A program made the translations under genes and the position numbers. This document shows, piece by piece, positions 1 to 11,091 of a DNA stretch of 64,000 nucleotides. The notes below the pieces were generated by a model. It was not told the origin of the DNA. It searched no databases and saw only the letters and a program-made list of their open reading frames with translations. This DNA comes from Myotis daubentonii. Its lineage: Eukaryota; Chordata; Mammalia; Chiroptera; Vespertilionidae. How positions within the stretch are numbered: the first letter of the stretch is position 1; each line of letters opens with the position of its first letter. The stretch lies in the NCBI RefSeq assembly GCF_963259705.1, contig NC_081848.1, positions 56,540,895 to 56,604,894 of the forward strand. Direction: 5' to 3'.

Positions 1-749
1 CACTGGGCTCCTTTTCCCTCTGGCTCCTGGTTGCTCTCAGGAAAGGGTAACAGTAATAGGTGATTGGAGGGCATGAGGAGGGTGATTGAGGTTTTAACTC
101 CCTGACTCTCTACTGTGAGTGGACCATGGTGATGTTAACCTACCTAAGGATATAGCTTCTGTCCCTTGGCCTGTTATGGTCACAGTAATGGTCACAACTA
201 CAGCCATAGCCCTCCCTGTGTCTGAAAACTTACCTTTCCCTCTATCCTTCAGGGTGCGCAAGGACAGTAGCTCCCTATTATGACTTATCTTTAGGGGCTT
301 CTGTATCTTTTATTGACTTCCCTTAGTCCTGCTTACCCCTTAGTACACAGTTCCTTTATTAAATTCTCTTTTGTTACCCATTAGTGTGTGCCTTGTGTTA
401 TTTTCCTGACAAGCCAGATGCAAACATACATCAAAGAAAGAAACAAACACACCCTTTGAACAGCAACACAGCAAGGTAATGTGTGAAACCTGAGGTTATT
501 AACAACAATTCAGGTTTGAAAGCAATGGCTGTGAAGCAGAAAGGACCTGGTTGGTCCCATGAATCTCCCACAATCTAAGTTACCAGCACCCAAAGCTTCC
601 CTCAGGGAACTTCATGTCTCTGGACTCTCCTTCATGGGTGCCCATGGCTCCTTGCCTGCTCCACCCCAAAATGCAATCATGAGCATGTGGGCTAAGAGGA
701 AGAAAACAAAACTCCCTTTGAGAGAAGGTATTTATTAGCTGACTCTTAC
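1..749 (-). other. Duplicated intron-1 block of an off-window MRGPR gene
   Basis: This stretch has no coding exon that I can support. It is nearly identical to 23154-23894 and more distantly similar to 9190-9913, 18530-19269 and 31780-32540, each of which lies between an MRGPR exon 1 and its receptor exon on the minus strand. By analogy it is the intron-1 region of a receptor gene whose main exon is left of base 1. The part around 340-420 (an attaaa motif followed by a TG-rich tract) looks like the end of an old LTR, but I could not assign a family. Confidence 0.6.
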
Positions 750-938
750 CTGAGCGCCATCTTGTAGTTGAGGGTGGTGAGTAGAAGAAGAGGAGCTTTG
801 CAGGGAGTGCTGAACACCAGAGAATGCTCTCCTACCCCTGGATAGGAGGTGTCTGCAGGAGCAGGAGTGGAACCTGATGACCAAGAGAGGCTTATCAAGA
901 TGCTGGGCAGCCCCTGTGACTTCCTGCACAAGGCGCAC
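750..938 (-). other. Predicted exon 1 of an MRGPR gene lying off the left edge
   Basis: Read on the minus strand, this block ends in a strong splice donor, CTCAG|GTAAGAG, with the last exon base at 750. An ATG at 760-758 in the context AAGATGG precedes the donor. The same exon occurs at 9914, 19270, 23895 and 32541, each time upstream of an MRGPR exon. No receptor exon lies between 1 and 750, so its partner must be outside the window. The 5' end of the exon is not visible; 938 is only the end of the well-conserved part. No TATA box was seen. Confidence 0.6.
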
Positions 939-1689
939 CGGCCAATGAGATTTTAGAGATCTGAGACAAGGGCCTCACGAGATGTTTCTCATTTGCCCTT
1001 AGTCCAATGACTTATCTCTTCCTCTGTCCATTTTACCTCCTCCGGTCCCCCTCCCTGTGAGGAATGTTTAAATTGGAATCTGTGACTGCCCATAGTGATC
1101 CTGTGCAGGAAGCTCACCCACTAAGCAAACTCTTCCATAGCTAAAGAAGAGTTTGTTTGACATTTAGGGTCTCGCCTGGCCTGGCTCATCTGATCTGTTT
1201 CCAATTACTTCTAGAAGGAATATATGCATAATACTTTATTGCAGAGGACACCATAGTGTGCAAAGTGAAATGTAAAGTCCTCCCTAATCTCATTCCTCAA
1301 TGTTTACAGTTTCCATTATAACTATTTCACAAGTTATTTTATAGCTTTTCATTATAAAACTACATTTCTATTTTTGATTTATCAACATCAACAACTGTGT
1401 ATACTGAGTTCCTTTCTAAAATATAAGGAAATAGTGGGAAAAAATGACATGGGAGTAAGTTGGAGCTACACTGACACACTCTCAGGACCAAACTGGAATT
1501 ACAACTAAAATAAAAAAAAAACACATTACCCTGAATAATCAAGTGAAGACTAGATGGAGACATCCCTGATAACCAAGGATGGAAAATGGAGACTGCATAG
1601 AGACTGGTAAAAAGGGCAGAGTCAGGAAAGGGAAGGCCAGGTTCCTGCAGACAGAGCTCAATTTCTGGAAAGATATCTCAGCTGTGGGG
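939..1689. other. Duplicated upstream flank of exon 1, no gene seen
   Basis: This flank is shared with 10110-10585, 24090-24780 and, more weakly, 19465-19960 and 32736-33230. It holds a conserved tgacttatct (AGATAAGTCA on the minus strand) at 1008-1017, which has a GATA-type core about 250 bases upstream of the exon-1 ATG. Nothing else is recognisable. Confidence 0.45.
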
Positions 1690-3656
1690 TGTTGCCACTG
1701 AGAACACCTCCCCAAGCTGGCCCCCGCAGCAGAGAGGACCTCAATTGAGAAAGATGTTCAGGTAACATCTGGCTGTTTAAAGCGGCAGGGTTGTTGTCTG
1801 CCAGGGAGAGATGATTGGAAATGCAGTCACCCTCTTAAAGGGACAATGCACAAAATTTTGTTTGTAGACATTCACCTTGTGCTCTGACAGAGGGAGGACA
1901 GAGTGTATTGGAGCTGTGTGAGCAGAATCCAGGGTTAGGGGTTTTGGGTTTAGAGCTTGGAAGGCAGACACCCTGTTTCCTGTGTTGAGTCATTCCCTCA
2001 CCCTGCAGAGGTCATCTCTCTCAGGCAGACCTTTGCTATCCAGGTAGTTATTGCCTGGCTGGGAAGACAGTTGACCCACCCTACTGGAAAACCCCTCACT
2101 CCATGGTGTGGAGTTTCTGAGGCCTATTAAGAGACTGAGAATAGCAATTAGCCTCCAGGTAGAAGCACTGAGGGAAAACCACTCACCTCTCTGTGGAAAT
2201 TGCCTGAGGCCTACTCAAGACTTAATCCAATAAGTGTGCAAGCAGAGGCAGGTCTCTGGAGGCTTTGAGTCTTTGCCTAATCTAATTAGTCAGAAACACC
2301 ATTTGGCGCTGTCCTGCACTAGTGATTGGGAGGCATAGCAGATTTACCTAGTGCATAGTCACAAGTCCAAATAGACAGCCAAAATGAGGAGACAAAAAAC
2401 CAGCTCCCAAATGAAAGAACAAGAGAATTCTTCAGAGGAAGAGATAAATGAAAAAGAGACAAGAAATTTATCTTACATAGAGTTCAGAATAATGATGATA
2501 AAGATGCTCAACAGCATGAAAAATATATAGTATCTATGAAAAAAGAACAGTCAGAAATAAAGAATGACATAGCACAAAAGAGAACACATTGGAAGGAATA
2601 CACAGTAGATTAGGGGAAGCTGAGGATCTAAAACCTGTAAGGAACTCATACAACTTAGCAAAAGGAAGACAAACAATCCTAAGAAAAAGTGGGCAAGGGA
2701 CCTAAATAGACACATTTCCAAAGATGACATACAGATGGCCAAGAGACATATGAAAAAATGCTCTAAGTCACTGTTCATCGGAGAGATGGTTATTAAAATG
2801 ACAATGAGGTATTGCCTAATATCTGTCAGAATGGCCACCATAAATAAAGCAACAAATGACAAGTGCTGGCAAGGATGTGGAGAGACCTAGGACTTTTATG
2901 CTTCACAGACATTGTATTCAACCCTGAATTGCAGTTAATAAGCTCAGGTTTCACACATTACCTTGCTGTTATATGAGCATGTTTGACACTGCTGGTGGGA
3001 ATGCAGACTGGTGCAGCCATTATGGAAAACAGCATGGAGTTTCCTCAAAAAATTAAATATAGAATTTCCATTTGACCCAGTGATCCAGTTTTAGGAATAT
3101 ATCTTAAGAAACCCAAAACACCAATCAGAAAGAATGTATGCACCCCTATGTTCATAGCAGCACAATTTATAATAGCTAAGATGTGGAAATAGCCAGAGTG
3201 TCCATTAGTAGATGAGTGGATGAAAAAAGCTGTGGTACAGTTATACCATGGTATACTATGCAGCAGTAAAATACAAGAATCTCTTAGCCTTTGTGACAGC
3301 ATGGAGGAACCTGTAGAGTGTCATGCTACGTGAAATAAGTCAGTCAGAGAAAGACATGTATCACATGATTGCACTCAAAATGTGGAATCTAAGTAACAAA
3401 ATAAACTGATGATGAGTGTGTCCAGAGACATGGAAGCATTGAACAGACTGTAGAATCTCTGAGGGAAGGCGGGGAAAGGTGTGTGTAAATGGGAGGTAAT
3501 CAACCAAAGACCTTGTATGCCTAACCCATGGACACAAACAATAAGGTGGTGAAGGCCTTGGGGGTGGGGGGTTGAAGGAGGGGGGGTGGCTGGATGGGGT
3601 CAATGGGGGGAAAAAGGGAACATTTGTAATACTTTCAACAATAAAACTAAAAAAAA
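1690..3656 (+). mobile_element. Internally deleted L1 (5' UTR and ORF1 start joined to ORF2 end and 3' UTR), spacer copy 1
   Basis: A 5'-UTR-like stretch leads into an ORF1 N-terminal reading at about 2382-2630, with the L1-type peptide runs KQKTSSQMKEQ and DIEFRIMM. At about 2633-2645 this jumps directly to the last part of ORF2 (ggaactcatacaact onward, with the typical phrases for the C-terminal region) and then to a G-rich 3' UTR and A-tail near 3656. All of the ORF1 C-terminus and most of ORF2 are missing. The same junction is seen at 13680-13725 and 27900-27935, so the deletion is older than the segmental duplication. A foreign inverted insert sits at 2887-2985. The 5' limit is approximate. 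Many frameshifts show that it is dead. Confidence 0.7.
2887..2985 (-). repeat. Inverted local insert inside the L1 remnant (spacer copy 1)
   Basis: About 100 bases interrupt the L1 ORF2 phrase between 'ggatgtggagaga' and 'acactgctggtggga'. Their reverse complement matches the local block around 440-560 (the phrase gtaatgtgtgaaacctgag and its neighbours). The spacer at 28173-28272 carries the same insert, while the one near 13965 does not. Confidence 0.6.
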
Positions 3657-3987
3657 GTATCCATACGGATACATCAATTTCAATAAATGTGCCACATTAA
3701 TGGAAGATGTTAGTAATAAGAGAAACTGTGGGGAATTAGAAATGGGGGGGGGGGATTTATGGAAATCTGTACTTTCTGTACTATTTTTCTTAAAATGTGG
3801 TTTAAATTTTAAAATCTATTAAAATGAATAAGCAAACCAGCAACTGAATAAATACTTACAATACACATAACCAACCAAAGCTGTATTTGACATATATCAA
3901 ATCTCCTATAAATAAATAATGAAAAAGAGCAGCACTTAATAAAAATTGGCAAAACTGAAAAAGATACTTCAAGAAATACAAGTAACC
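3657..3987. other. AT-rich duplicated spacer, no gene seen
   Basis: This stretch corresponds to 14635-14965 and 29296-29625. It contains a short G-run and AT-rich sequence with no coding potential. At 3988 the similarity is cut by the L1 insertion. Confidence 0.5.
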
Positions 3988-5083
3988 TGGAAACTAAAGA
4001 GAAAATAAACAAATGGGACTACATCAAAATAAAAAGCTTCAGCACAGCAAAAGAAACCATCAACAAAACAACAAGAAAGCCCACTGCATGGGAGAACATA
4101 TTTGTCAATGTTATCACTGATAAGGGTTTAATCTCCAACATTTATAGGGAACTCATACAACTCAACAAAAGGAAGATAAACAATCCAATCAAAAAATGGG
4201 CAAAGGACCTAAATAGACACTTTTACAAGAGTACATTCAGAAAGCCAATAGACATATGAAAACATGCTCAAAGTCACTAATCATCTGAGAGATGCAAATA
4301 AAAACAACGATGAAGTATCATCTCACACCTGTCAGAATGGCTATCATCAACAAATCAACAAACAACAAGTTCTGGAGAGGATTCGGAGAAAAGGGGACAC
4401 TTGTGCACTGCTTGTGGGAATGCAGACTGGTGCAGCCACTATGGAAGACAGTATGGAGTTTCTTCAAAAAACTGAAAATGGAACTCCCATTTGACCCTGT
4501 GATCCCACTTCTAGGAATATATCCCAAGAAACCGGAAACACCAATCAGAAAGGATATATGCACCCCTATGTTCATAGCAGCACAATTCACCATAGCTAAG
4601 ATCTGGAAACAGCCTAAGTGCCCATCAGTAGATGAATGGATTAGAAAACTGTGGTACATCTACACGATGGAATACTATGCTGCTGTAAAAAGGAAGGAAC
4701 TCTTACCATTTGCAACGTCATGGATGGAACTGGAGAGCATTATGCTAAGTGAAATAAGCCAGTCAATAAAGGAAAAATACCACATGATCTCACTCATTCA
4801 TGGACAATAGAGACCATTATAAACTTTTGAACAATAATAGATACAGAGGCAGAGCTGCCTCAAACAGATTGTCAAACTGCAGCGGGAAGGCCGGGGAGGG
4901 TTGGGGGGCAGGAGGTAGGGGGGTAAGAGATCAACTAAAGGACTTGTATGCATGCATATAAGCATAACCAATGGACATAAGACACTGGGGGATAGGGGAG
5001 GCTAGGGGACTGTCTAGGGCGGGGGGATAAAATGGATACATATGTAATACCCTTTGTAATACTTTAAGCAATAAAAAAAAAAA
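3988..5083 (+). mobile_element. 5'-truncated L1 (ORF2 C-terminus, 3' UTR, A-tail)
   Basis: The element retains the end of ORF2. An open stretch of 172 codons (4292-4810) covers the cysteine-bearing C-terminal region and the usual end of ORF2 (tryptophan-rich [10 protein letters not shown] and [11 protein letters not shown] segments), and it stops at its natural stop. A G-rich 3' UTR with polypurine runs and an 11-base A-tail follow. The upstream part is frameshifted. It is younger than the L1 remnants around it. The right flank resumes with gaaaatcacc. Compared with the copies at 14966-15078 and near 29620-29732, about 113 bases of host sequence are missing and no target duplication is seen. 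Confidence 0.85.
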
Positions 5084-5619
5084 GAAAATCACCATATGTT
5101 CATTCATTAATTCACTTATTCAATCCACATTTATTATGCTAAAGTGCTAGTCCAAGGCCTGCCAAAGTCATCAAGGACTGGTCACGGGGGCTTGATTGAA
5201 CTTTAATTCATTTAATTTATAGAATCATTGTAGAAGAATGATCACAAAAACTTGTCAAAAATATAATGTTCATGTAGTTTCTATCAAGTTCAGTGATGAA
5301 AGAAATTTAGACTTTTCCTGCACTTCACTCATCTTCTGCTGTAGGTGGGATTCTTCAAATGTGAGAGCAGTCCTGGACCCCAGAGATGGCAAAGCTCCCA
5401 TGGGGATGGGGTGAAGGCCTTGGTGAGGCAGTCCTGGGACATTGCACTCTCTGTTTGTTTGACAGGCACTGGCTCACTTCACCCTCAGGAGCTGGATTAT
5501 TATGTTAATAGTTTTAATTCTGGGGCCCAGAGGGCAAACACGGTAAGAAAACCAATCAAATGAGAGGGACAAAGCTGGCTTTCAAAGTCACATCTGTCTG
5601 AACAGAGCAAGACTCTGAA
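5084..5619. other. 3' flank of MRGPR copy A (B/D type, without the SINE)
   Basis: The sequence matches the 3' flanks of copies B (15079-15857) and D (29733-30452) and not that of copy C. At about 5445-5460 it shows the uninterrupted site that carries a VES SINE in B and D. No gene was seen. Confidence 0.6.
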
Positions 5620-6621
5620 TCAGGACACCAGATTTCCCGACATGGCCAGGGTTTCCCCAGAAAGGCTTTCTCCAGGTTCATCCACCTCAGGAGTGTCCTG
5701 CAGAGCCCTCTGAGGAACCAGCCTCAGGGTGTGTCTTCGCTTCCACCATCGCTGCCTGAAGGAGCCAACCAAGAAGTAAATGATGGGGTTGGCACAGCTG
5801 TGGACACAGGACAGGAGAACTGCCGCCAAGAAACGAGGAACGAAGGCACTGAAATCTTTTTGAAACCAGGTTAAGAGGAACCAGATGATGCCGAAGGGCA
5901 GTCCGCAGAGGAGGAAGACCAGCCCTGTGAGCACCACGGTGGCATAGAGCCTTGTCAAGGGAACCCGGTTGGAGCCACACAGCAGTCTGGTCATCAGGGC
6001 CAGGCTGGACCCAGAGAGAAGCACAAACAGCAAAATCAGCCACGCCCCAGTGATGAAATCCAACACTGGGCACCAAACATGTTGCACATTCCAACTAAGG
6101 CAAAGTAGTTCCCTTCCAGCATGCTCAGCAGCAGGGACAGGGCCCAGAGCAGGGCACACATGACAGCGGACATGTGTCTGGGGCGGCGGCAGCGGTACCA
6201 GATGGGCCACAGGACAGACAGGCAGCGCTCCGGGCTGATGGCGCTGAGAAAGCTCAGGCCTGAGATGTAGGCAAAGATTGACACAGGCGAGAGAAATGTC
6301 CTAATTACTCTAACGACAAAATCAAAGTTGAAAACTATAACTAGACTATGTATGAATCGGTAGCAGAGGAAGAGGAAGTCGGCCCCCGCCAGGTTGAGGA
6401 TGTAGACAGAGAAGGCGTTCCTGCGCATATGGAAGCCCAGCAGCCAGAGAACCACTGCGTTGCCTGCCAGCCCCACCAGGGCCACAACGATTGTCAGTAA
6501 TTCCAGGATTAACTCAGTATAATATTGATGAAAGGCCTGATCACTTCCATTGGTTGTTGTGAGGTCGGTCTCCCAGGCTGTGACAGTCATATCTGTGCTC
6601 AGAAACGCTGCAGTTGTGGGC
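5620..6621 (-). pseudogene. MRGPRX-type receptor pseudogene, copy A (chimeric)
   Basis: This is a Mas-related G-protein-coupled receptor exon read on the minus strand. A splice acceptor (TTTCCAG) ends at 6622, so the exon starts at 6621. An internal ATG lies at 6590-6588. TM1 to TM4 are readable ([46 protein letters not shown]). The frame is lost at about 6080-6105, where 4 bases are missing relative to copy D. TM5 to TM7 and the C-tail continue in another frame to a stop at 5620, with NPIIYF in TM7. The first half (the TM2-TM3 loop with [13 protein letters not shown]) is closest to copy C, while the second half ([26 protein letters not shown], ending SGNLVS) is closest to B and D. It is therefore a fusion of two paralogues and is now broken. 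A sequencing error at the 4-base gap cannot be excluded. Confidence 0.85.
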
Positions 6622-7834
6622 CTGGAAATAAAACAAGACTTGAGCACCTGCTCTGTGACCACTGACCCTCATGGCCACCCTGTCTGTGGCGAATGGAGGC
6701 TTCCAGAGATTAAGATTCTTCCTGAACCACACGGTCTTGGAGTCCTGGAGCCTGAATTTAAACCCAGTTCTCTCTGAATCTTAGAGCCTGGGCTCTTTCT
6801 ACTACAACACAGAGCCTCTATGTCCAACCTCTGCACTCACCTTAGAGCCCATGACATGTGCCGTGGAGGCAGGAGGAGAAGAGTCTGCACAGGTCCTGTG
6901 GATGACAGCAGGGTTCTGAGTTCCCCAGTACTTGTGCTCTGGGACAGTGGCTTTGTTTGACAGCAGGCTGTCAGAAGCCCCAGTACAATCTCAGTGGCTG
7001 AGAGTGGTCTACCCAGGAGGGAGAAAGGAGGTTATGACTTAGGCTCATGAAGGGAATGAGACCCCTTGTTAGGACAGAGTGAGGACCCCCAAAGCGCTTG
7101 CATTAGAAATGTCCCAGTGTGTCATCTCTATGAGGATAGACAGTGATTACTCTTCCCATAGTTGTTTCCCCAGGGCCCAAGTGTGTGGGTACACAATGGG
7201 GCTGTCAATCAGATTTTAATCCACAGATGAATGAATGAATGAATGAGGGGCTCAATGAGGAAGAAAATTTGGGTTTAATATAATATAAATTTTTTAAATG
7301 AAGAATTTTAAATGTACTAGTAAAACAGAAGTCAGTACTTATAATGCCACCATCAAAAAGCACATATGTAATGAAAAGAAAATTTTGTTTCTAAGTATTC
7401 ATTCTGTGCAAAGCTCTTGTGTGTTTGAAAGAATTTTTTTGATGACTCCAGACACCTCCTATCCAGGGGGGAGAGGATTCAGGACTGAATTAAATTTCTC
7501 TGCATTTTTGAGGAGAAAGAAGCCATTTTGGGAAGGAGAGAGGTGGCCAAAGGTTTGAATAGAAGTAGTTGAGAAGGAAAAACAGAAGGGGCATTATTAA
7601 CCAGTTCCTATGATATGTGTGATAGGAAAGCGACTCATGTCCCTACATGAGATTTGGAGTTGAGATTTCTTTGCAGATCAAAGCATTTGTGTAAGAGAAT
7701 TCTCGTGGTGGTTGTGGTGGAGTTAAGAAGTGCTTAGTTCTATTTTACAAAGGGCTTTGGATGAAAAGAAAGAAGCTCTTGCAGAATTTAGGTGAAAAAC
7801 ATAAATCAACTCATACATAGGTGAAGTGTAGCAG

Positions 7835-8020
7835 TTGATGAGTGCTTACATGGTATTACCTCTTTTAATCATCCAAATAGCCCTATGAGGTCTGTACTAT
7901 GCCTACTCTCATGTGGCACATAGGAGAAGACAAGCACAAGGAGGTGAATGACATGCTTCAATTCTCATGTGCACAAGTGGAGGGGCTGGATCTGAATCCA
8001 CAGGTCTGTCAGAGTCTTTG
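7835..8020 (+). repeat. MIR-type ancient SINE
   Basis: It follows the MIR consensus order: gagtgcttacatggtattacctc, then 'aatagccctatgaggt', then a gapped cut-off and 'ggatctgaatccacaggtctg'. The paralogous copy is at about 22450-22640, so it predates the duplication. Confidence 0.65.
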
Positions 8021-8334
8021 CCCTTCCCCCGCCCTGTAGCCCACTACCAGGTGGTGTGTCCGGTACACAAGGGGAATGGTGGGCAAGAATCAAGTAATTC
8101 TCAGGGACAAGTCTAAAATGGCAACTCACTTATGTGTTTTATTAAGTTAGACTAGGCAAATTTGGTAAATAACAAGGAAGTGAAGCTTATCCAGTGTGGA
8201 AGAAGAAGTGGGTGGAATCCACCTGAGAACGGACCAGAGATTCCAGGAGCTCCTTCTTCCCTCTGGACAGAACCAATCAGTCAATTCTTGCCTGGTTCAG
8301 CCATCGCAGGCTCCCCCAGGAGAATGTAACCTGC

Positions 8335-8393
8335 TACCCCTCAGTCTGTGGGTGCTGCTCTAACCACTGAGTCAAACCTGCTAGGCTTCTCTC
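8335..8393 (-). repeat. VES SINE 5'-end fragment
   Basis: The reverse complement begins with a tRNA-like head, AGCAGGTTTGACTCAGTGG, as in vesper-bat VES SINEs. The rest of the element is too degraded to delimit. It lies inside the 850-base segment that copy C lacks. Confidence 0.4.
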
Positions 8394-9913
8394 CCTTTTT
8401 AAACTCGAAACTTAATGATGACTAGACCTGTCTGGGCTTTGTCTTTTTTTCTTGGCTGTTGTTCACTATTGTATCCTTGGCATTGAGCACATGTTCCTTA
8501 GAGACCATCTGTTATAATATCATCCTTTAACACAGGAAGAAGCTGAGGCTGAAAGAGCCAAAGGATTTCCCTGAGATCACAGGGTGAGCAGCAGGTCCAA
8601 TGCCAGCCCTGGTCTCCTGGAGTCCAGCCTGAGGCTTTCCCACAGTTCTCTGCCTCATTGTGGGATGAGCACCTGAGTGAAATCTTCATGTGAACTCAGA
8701 ACGTGAGAGAACTTCAGGGTGTAGAAATGCTAGTTGGTCTAAATACCCATTTCCTTCTCTCTCACATAATATTTCTGAGAGTTTTAGATGAGAAAATGGA
8801 TTCTATTCCCAGTTTCCATTCCCGTTTGATGGCACCATGGGACCAGGTGGTAGCCAATGGGAGGTGAGCACAAGTGATGTAACCAATTTTAGGTTGTGCC
8901 TTTCCTTCCCCTCTTCTCCTCTGGATGGAATGCAGATGCGTCTGGGAGCCCTGCATGAGAATGAAGTCACCTCTCTAGGGCTGGGGAGCAGTGATCTGAA
9001 AGAGCGCAAGTGTCTGATGCCTTGAAATCACCAGTCAAGTTCTAGTAACCTTTCATACATTACTTTTTAGGGCTACCAAAATCATAAATGAAAAGGAACA
9101 ATGAAGGGGTTATAAAAAAAATGGATTCTCTTCATTTGACGTCAAATTTCATCTCCAGCTTCTCTACCCCTGCTGCATCCTGGGAGGACACATCTCTTTG
9201 TCTCACCACTGGGCTCCCTTTCCCTCTGGCTCTTGGTTTCTCTCAGAAAAGGATGACACCAACAGCTGATAGGAGGGCAGGAGGAGGATCTTGATGTTTT
9301 ACTAGTAACTCCCTGCCTCTCTGCTGTCAGGCTGTGAGTTTGCCATGGTGATGTTGCTCTACCTAAGCATAAAGCTTCTGTTTGTGAGCCTTTTATACTG
9401 GACATAGTGACGACCACTGCTACATCCACAGCCCTCCCTGTGTTCTGGCAACTTATCTTTCCCTGACACATCAGGATACGCAAGGGCAATAGCTCCCTAT
9501 TATGACTAATCTTTAGGTGTCTCATCCCTTTCACCCTTTCTACAGAGTCTTTTTATTAAACTCTCTTCATTTGCCCTGTTGGTTTGTGCCTTGTGTTTTT
9601 TGCCTGGGATAAGAAAGATATAAACATATGATAAACTGGTAGAACAGTAAGATAACGTGAGAAATATGAGGTTATTAACAACAATTCATGTTTGAAAACA
9701 ATGTTTGTGAAGCAGAAAGGACCTGGGTCCCTCACAGCCCAAGCTAACAGCACCCATAGCTTCCTTGAGGGAGCTTCATGTCTCTGGACTCTCCTTCATG
9801 GGAGCCCATGGCTCCTTGCATGCTCCACCCCAAGATGCAGTTGTGACCATGTGGACTAAGAGTGAGAAAGCAAAACTGCCTTTGAGAGATGATAGTTCTG
9901 AGCCATCTCTTAC

Positions 9914-10108
9914 CTGTGCACCATTTTCTAGTTGAAGGTGGTGAGTAGAAGAAGAGGAGCTTTCCAGGGAGTATTGAGCACCAGAGAATGCTCTCCAATC
10001 CCTGGATAGGAGGTGTCTGCAGGAGCAGGAGTGGAACATGATGACCAAGAGAGGCTTATCAAGATGCTGGGCAGCCCCTGTGACTTCCTGCCAAAGGGGC
10101 ACTGGCAA
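9914..10108 (-). other. Predicted exon 1 of MRGPR copy A
   Basis: The minus-strand donor is CACAG|GTAAGAG, with the last exon base at 9914. An ATG at 9924-9922 (context AAAATGG) is followed by GTG CAC AG. Joined to exon 2 at 6621 the frame continues as AG|G into the receptor reading (R-P-T-T-A-A-F). The exon is similar to those at 750, 19270, 23895 and 32541. The 5' boundary is not known. Confidence 0.55.
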
Positions 10109-10585
10109 ATGAGATTCTGGAGATGTGAGACAAGGCCTTCACGAGATGTTTCTCATTTGCCTTGAGTCCAATGACTTATCTCTTCCTCTGTCCATTTTAC
10201 CCCATCTGGTCCCCCTCCCCAGGAATGTCTGAAGTGGATCCAGTAACAGCCCATAGTGAGCCTGTGCAGGAAGCCCATCCAGCAGGCAACGGAGCTTCCA
10301 TAGCTAAAGACGAGTTTGCTTGGCATTTAGGGCCCTTCATGGCCTGGCTCATCTGATCTGTTTCCACTTACTTCCAGAAGAAGTATATGCATAATACTTT
10401 ATTTCACAGGACACGATAGTGTGTAAAATAAAAAGGAAAGTCCCTCCTAATCTCATTTTTCTCTAGTAACCAATGTTTCCATTATAACTCTTTTACAAGT
10501 TATTTTATAGCTTTTCATTATAAAACTACATTCCTCTTTTTGATTTACCAAGATCAACAACTGTGTGTATTGTGTTTCTTTTTAA
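10109..10585. other. Duplicated exon-1 upstream flank, no gene seen
   Basis: This is paralogous to 939-1420 and 24090-24560. It carries the conserved tgacttatct motif near 10172. It ends at the target site of the PHF11 retrocopy. Confidence 0.45.
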
Positions 10586-10598
10586 AAGATAAGGAATT

Positions 10599-10657
<59 letters not shown>

Positions 10658-10734
10658 GTAAAATAAAATATTCAAATTTATTATATCTAAGAGGCATTAT
10701 GGGCTAGAAATAGTTTCAAAAGATAAAAACAGTT

Positions 10735-10835
10735 TATGTATTTATTGAACAAACATTTATGGAGCATGCTGGGTGCTTGGGAATGTGATAGTAAGCAAAC
10801 ACAGAATAGTTAGTTCCTGCCCTCAGAGCTGATCC
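10735..10835 (-). repeat. L2-like 3' end remnant within the PHF11 3' UTR
   Basis: The plus strand reads as a reverse L2 tail ('tttattgaacaaacatttatgg' style start, then 'agttcctgccctcag'). It was probably carried along in the parental mRNA. Confidence 0.4.
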
Positions 10836-11049
10836 TCCAGCAGTGTGAGGTAAGGTACAGTGGATTATACTGGAAAGTGTTATGAAGGAAAAGTACTCTC
10901 AGATGGAATAAGTGGGAGGAACATGTATAATAAGATCTGCAGAGGGAGCAGTTAGAGGAAGGCAAAAGAGCAGTTAAGTCTTCACAACAGGATGTGCTAA
11001 AGGCCCTGGGGGCAGGGGCACCTGGTGTGTTACTGGAATCAACCTAGAT

Positions 11050-11091
11050 CAGCGGTTGCCAACCGGAGGTCCGAAAGGTTGGCGACTGCTG
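11050..11091. mobile_element. 42-bp hAT-like mini-element in the PHF11 3' UTR
   Basis: The termini CAGCGGTTGCCAACC and GGTTGGCGACTGCTG form near-perfect inverted repeats with only a dozen bases between them. The flanking octamers acctagat and acctattt agree at 6 of 8 positions, as expected for an old hAT target duplication. Confidence 0.5.

Larger units (their letters stand above)
6622..9913 (-). other. Intron 1 of MRGPR copy A
   Basis: This lies between the predicted exon 1 (9914) and exon 2 of copy A. The part at 7258-8140 parallels 22100-22750 beside copy C, including a shared MIR. About 850 bases at 8140-8996 are absent from the copy C equivalent. The segment from 9130 to 9913 is the common intron block. 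No coding exon was recognised. Confidence 0.5.

Noticed and set aside
4292..4810. A 172-codon frame as a functional gene
   Set aside because: It is the C-terminal piece of L1 ORF2 in a 5'-truncated element.
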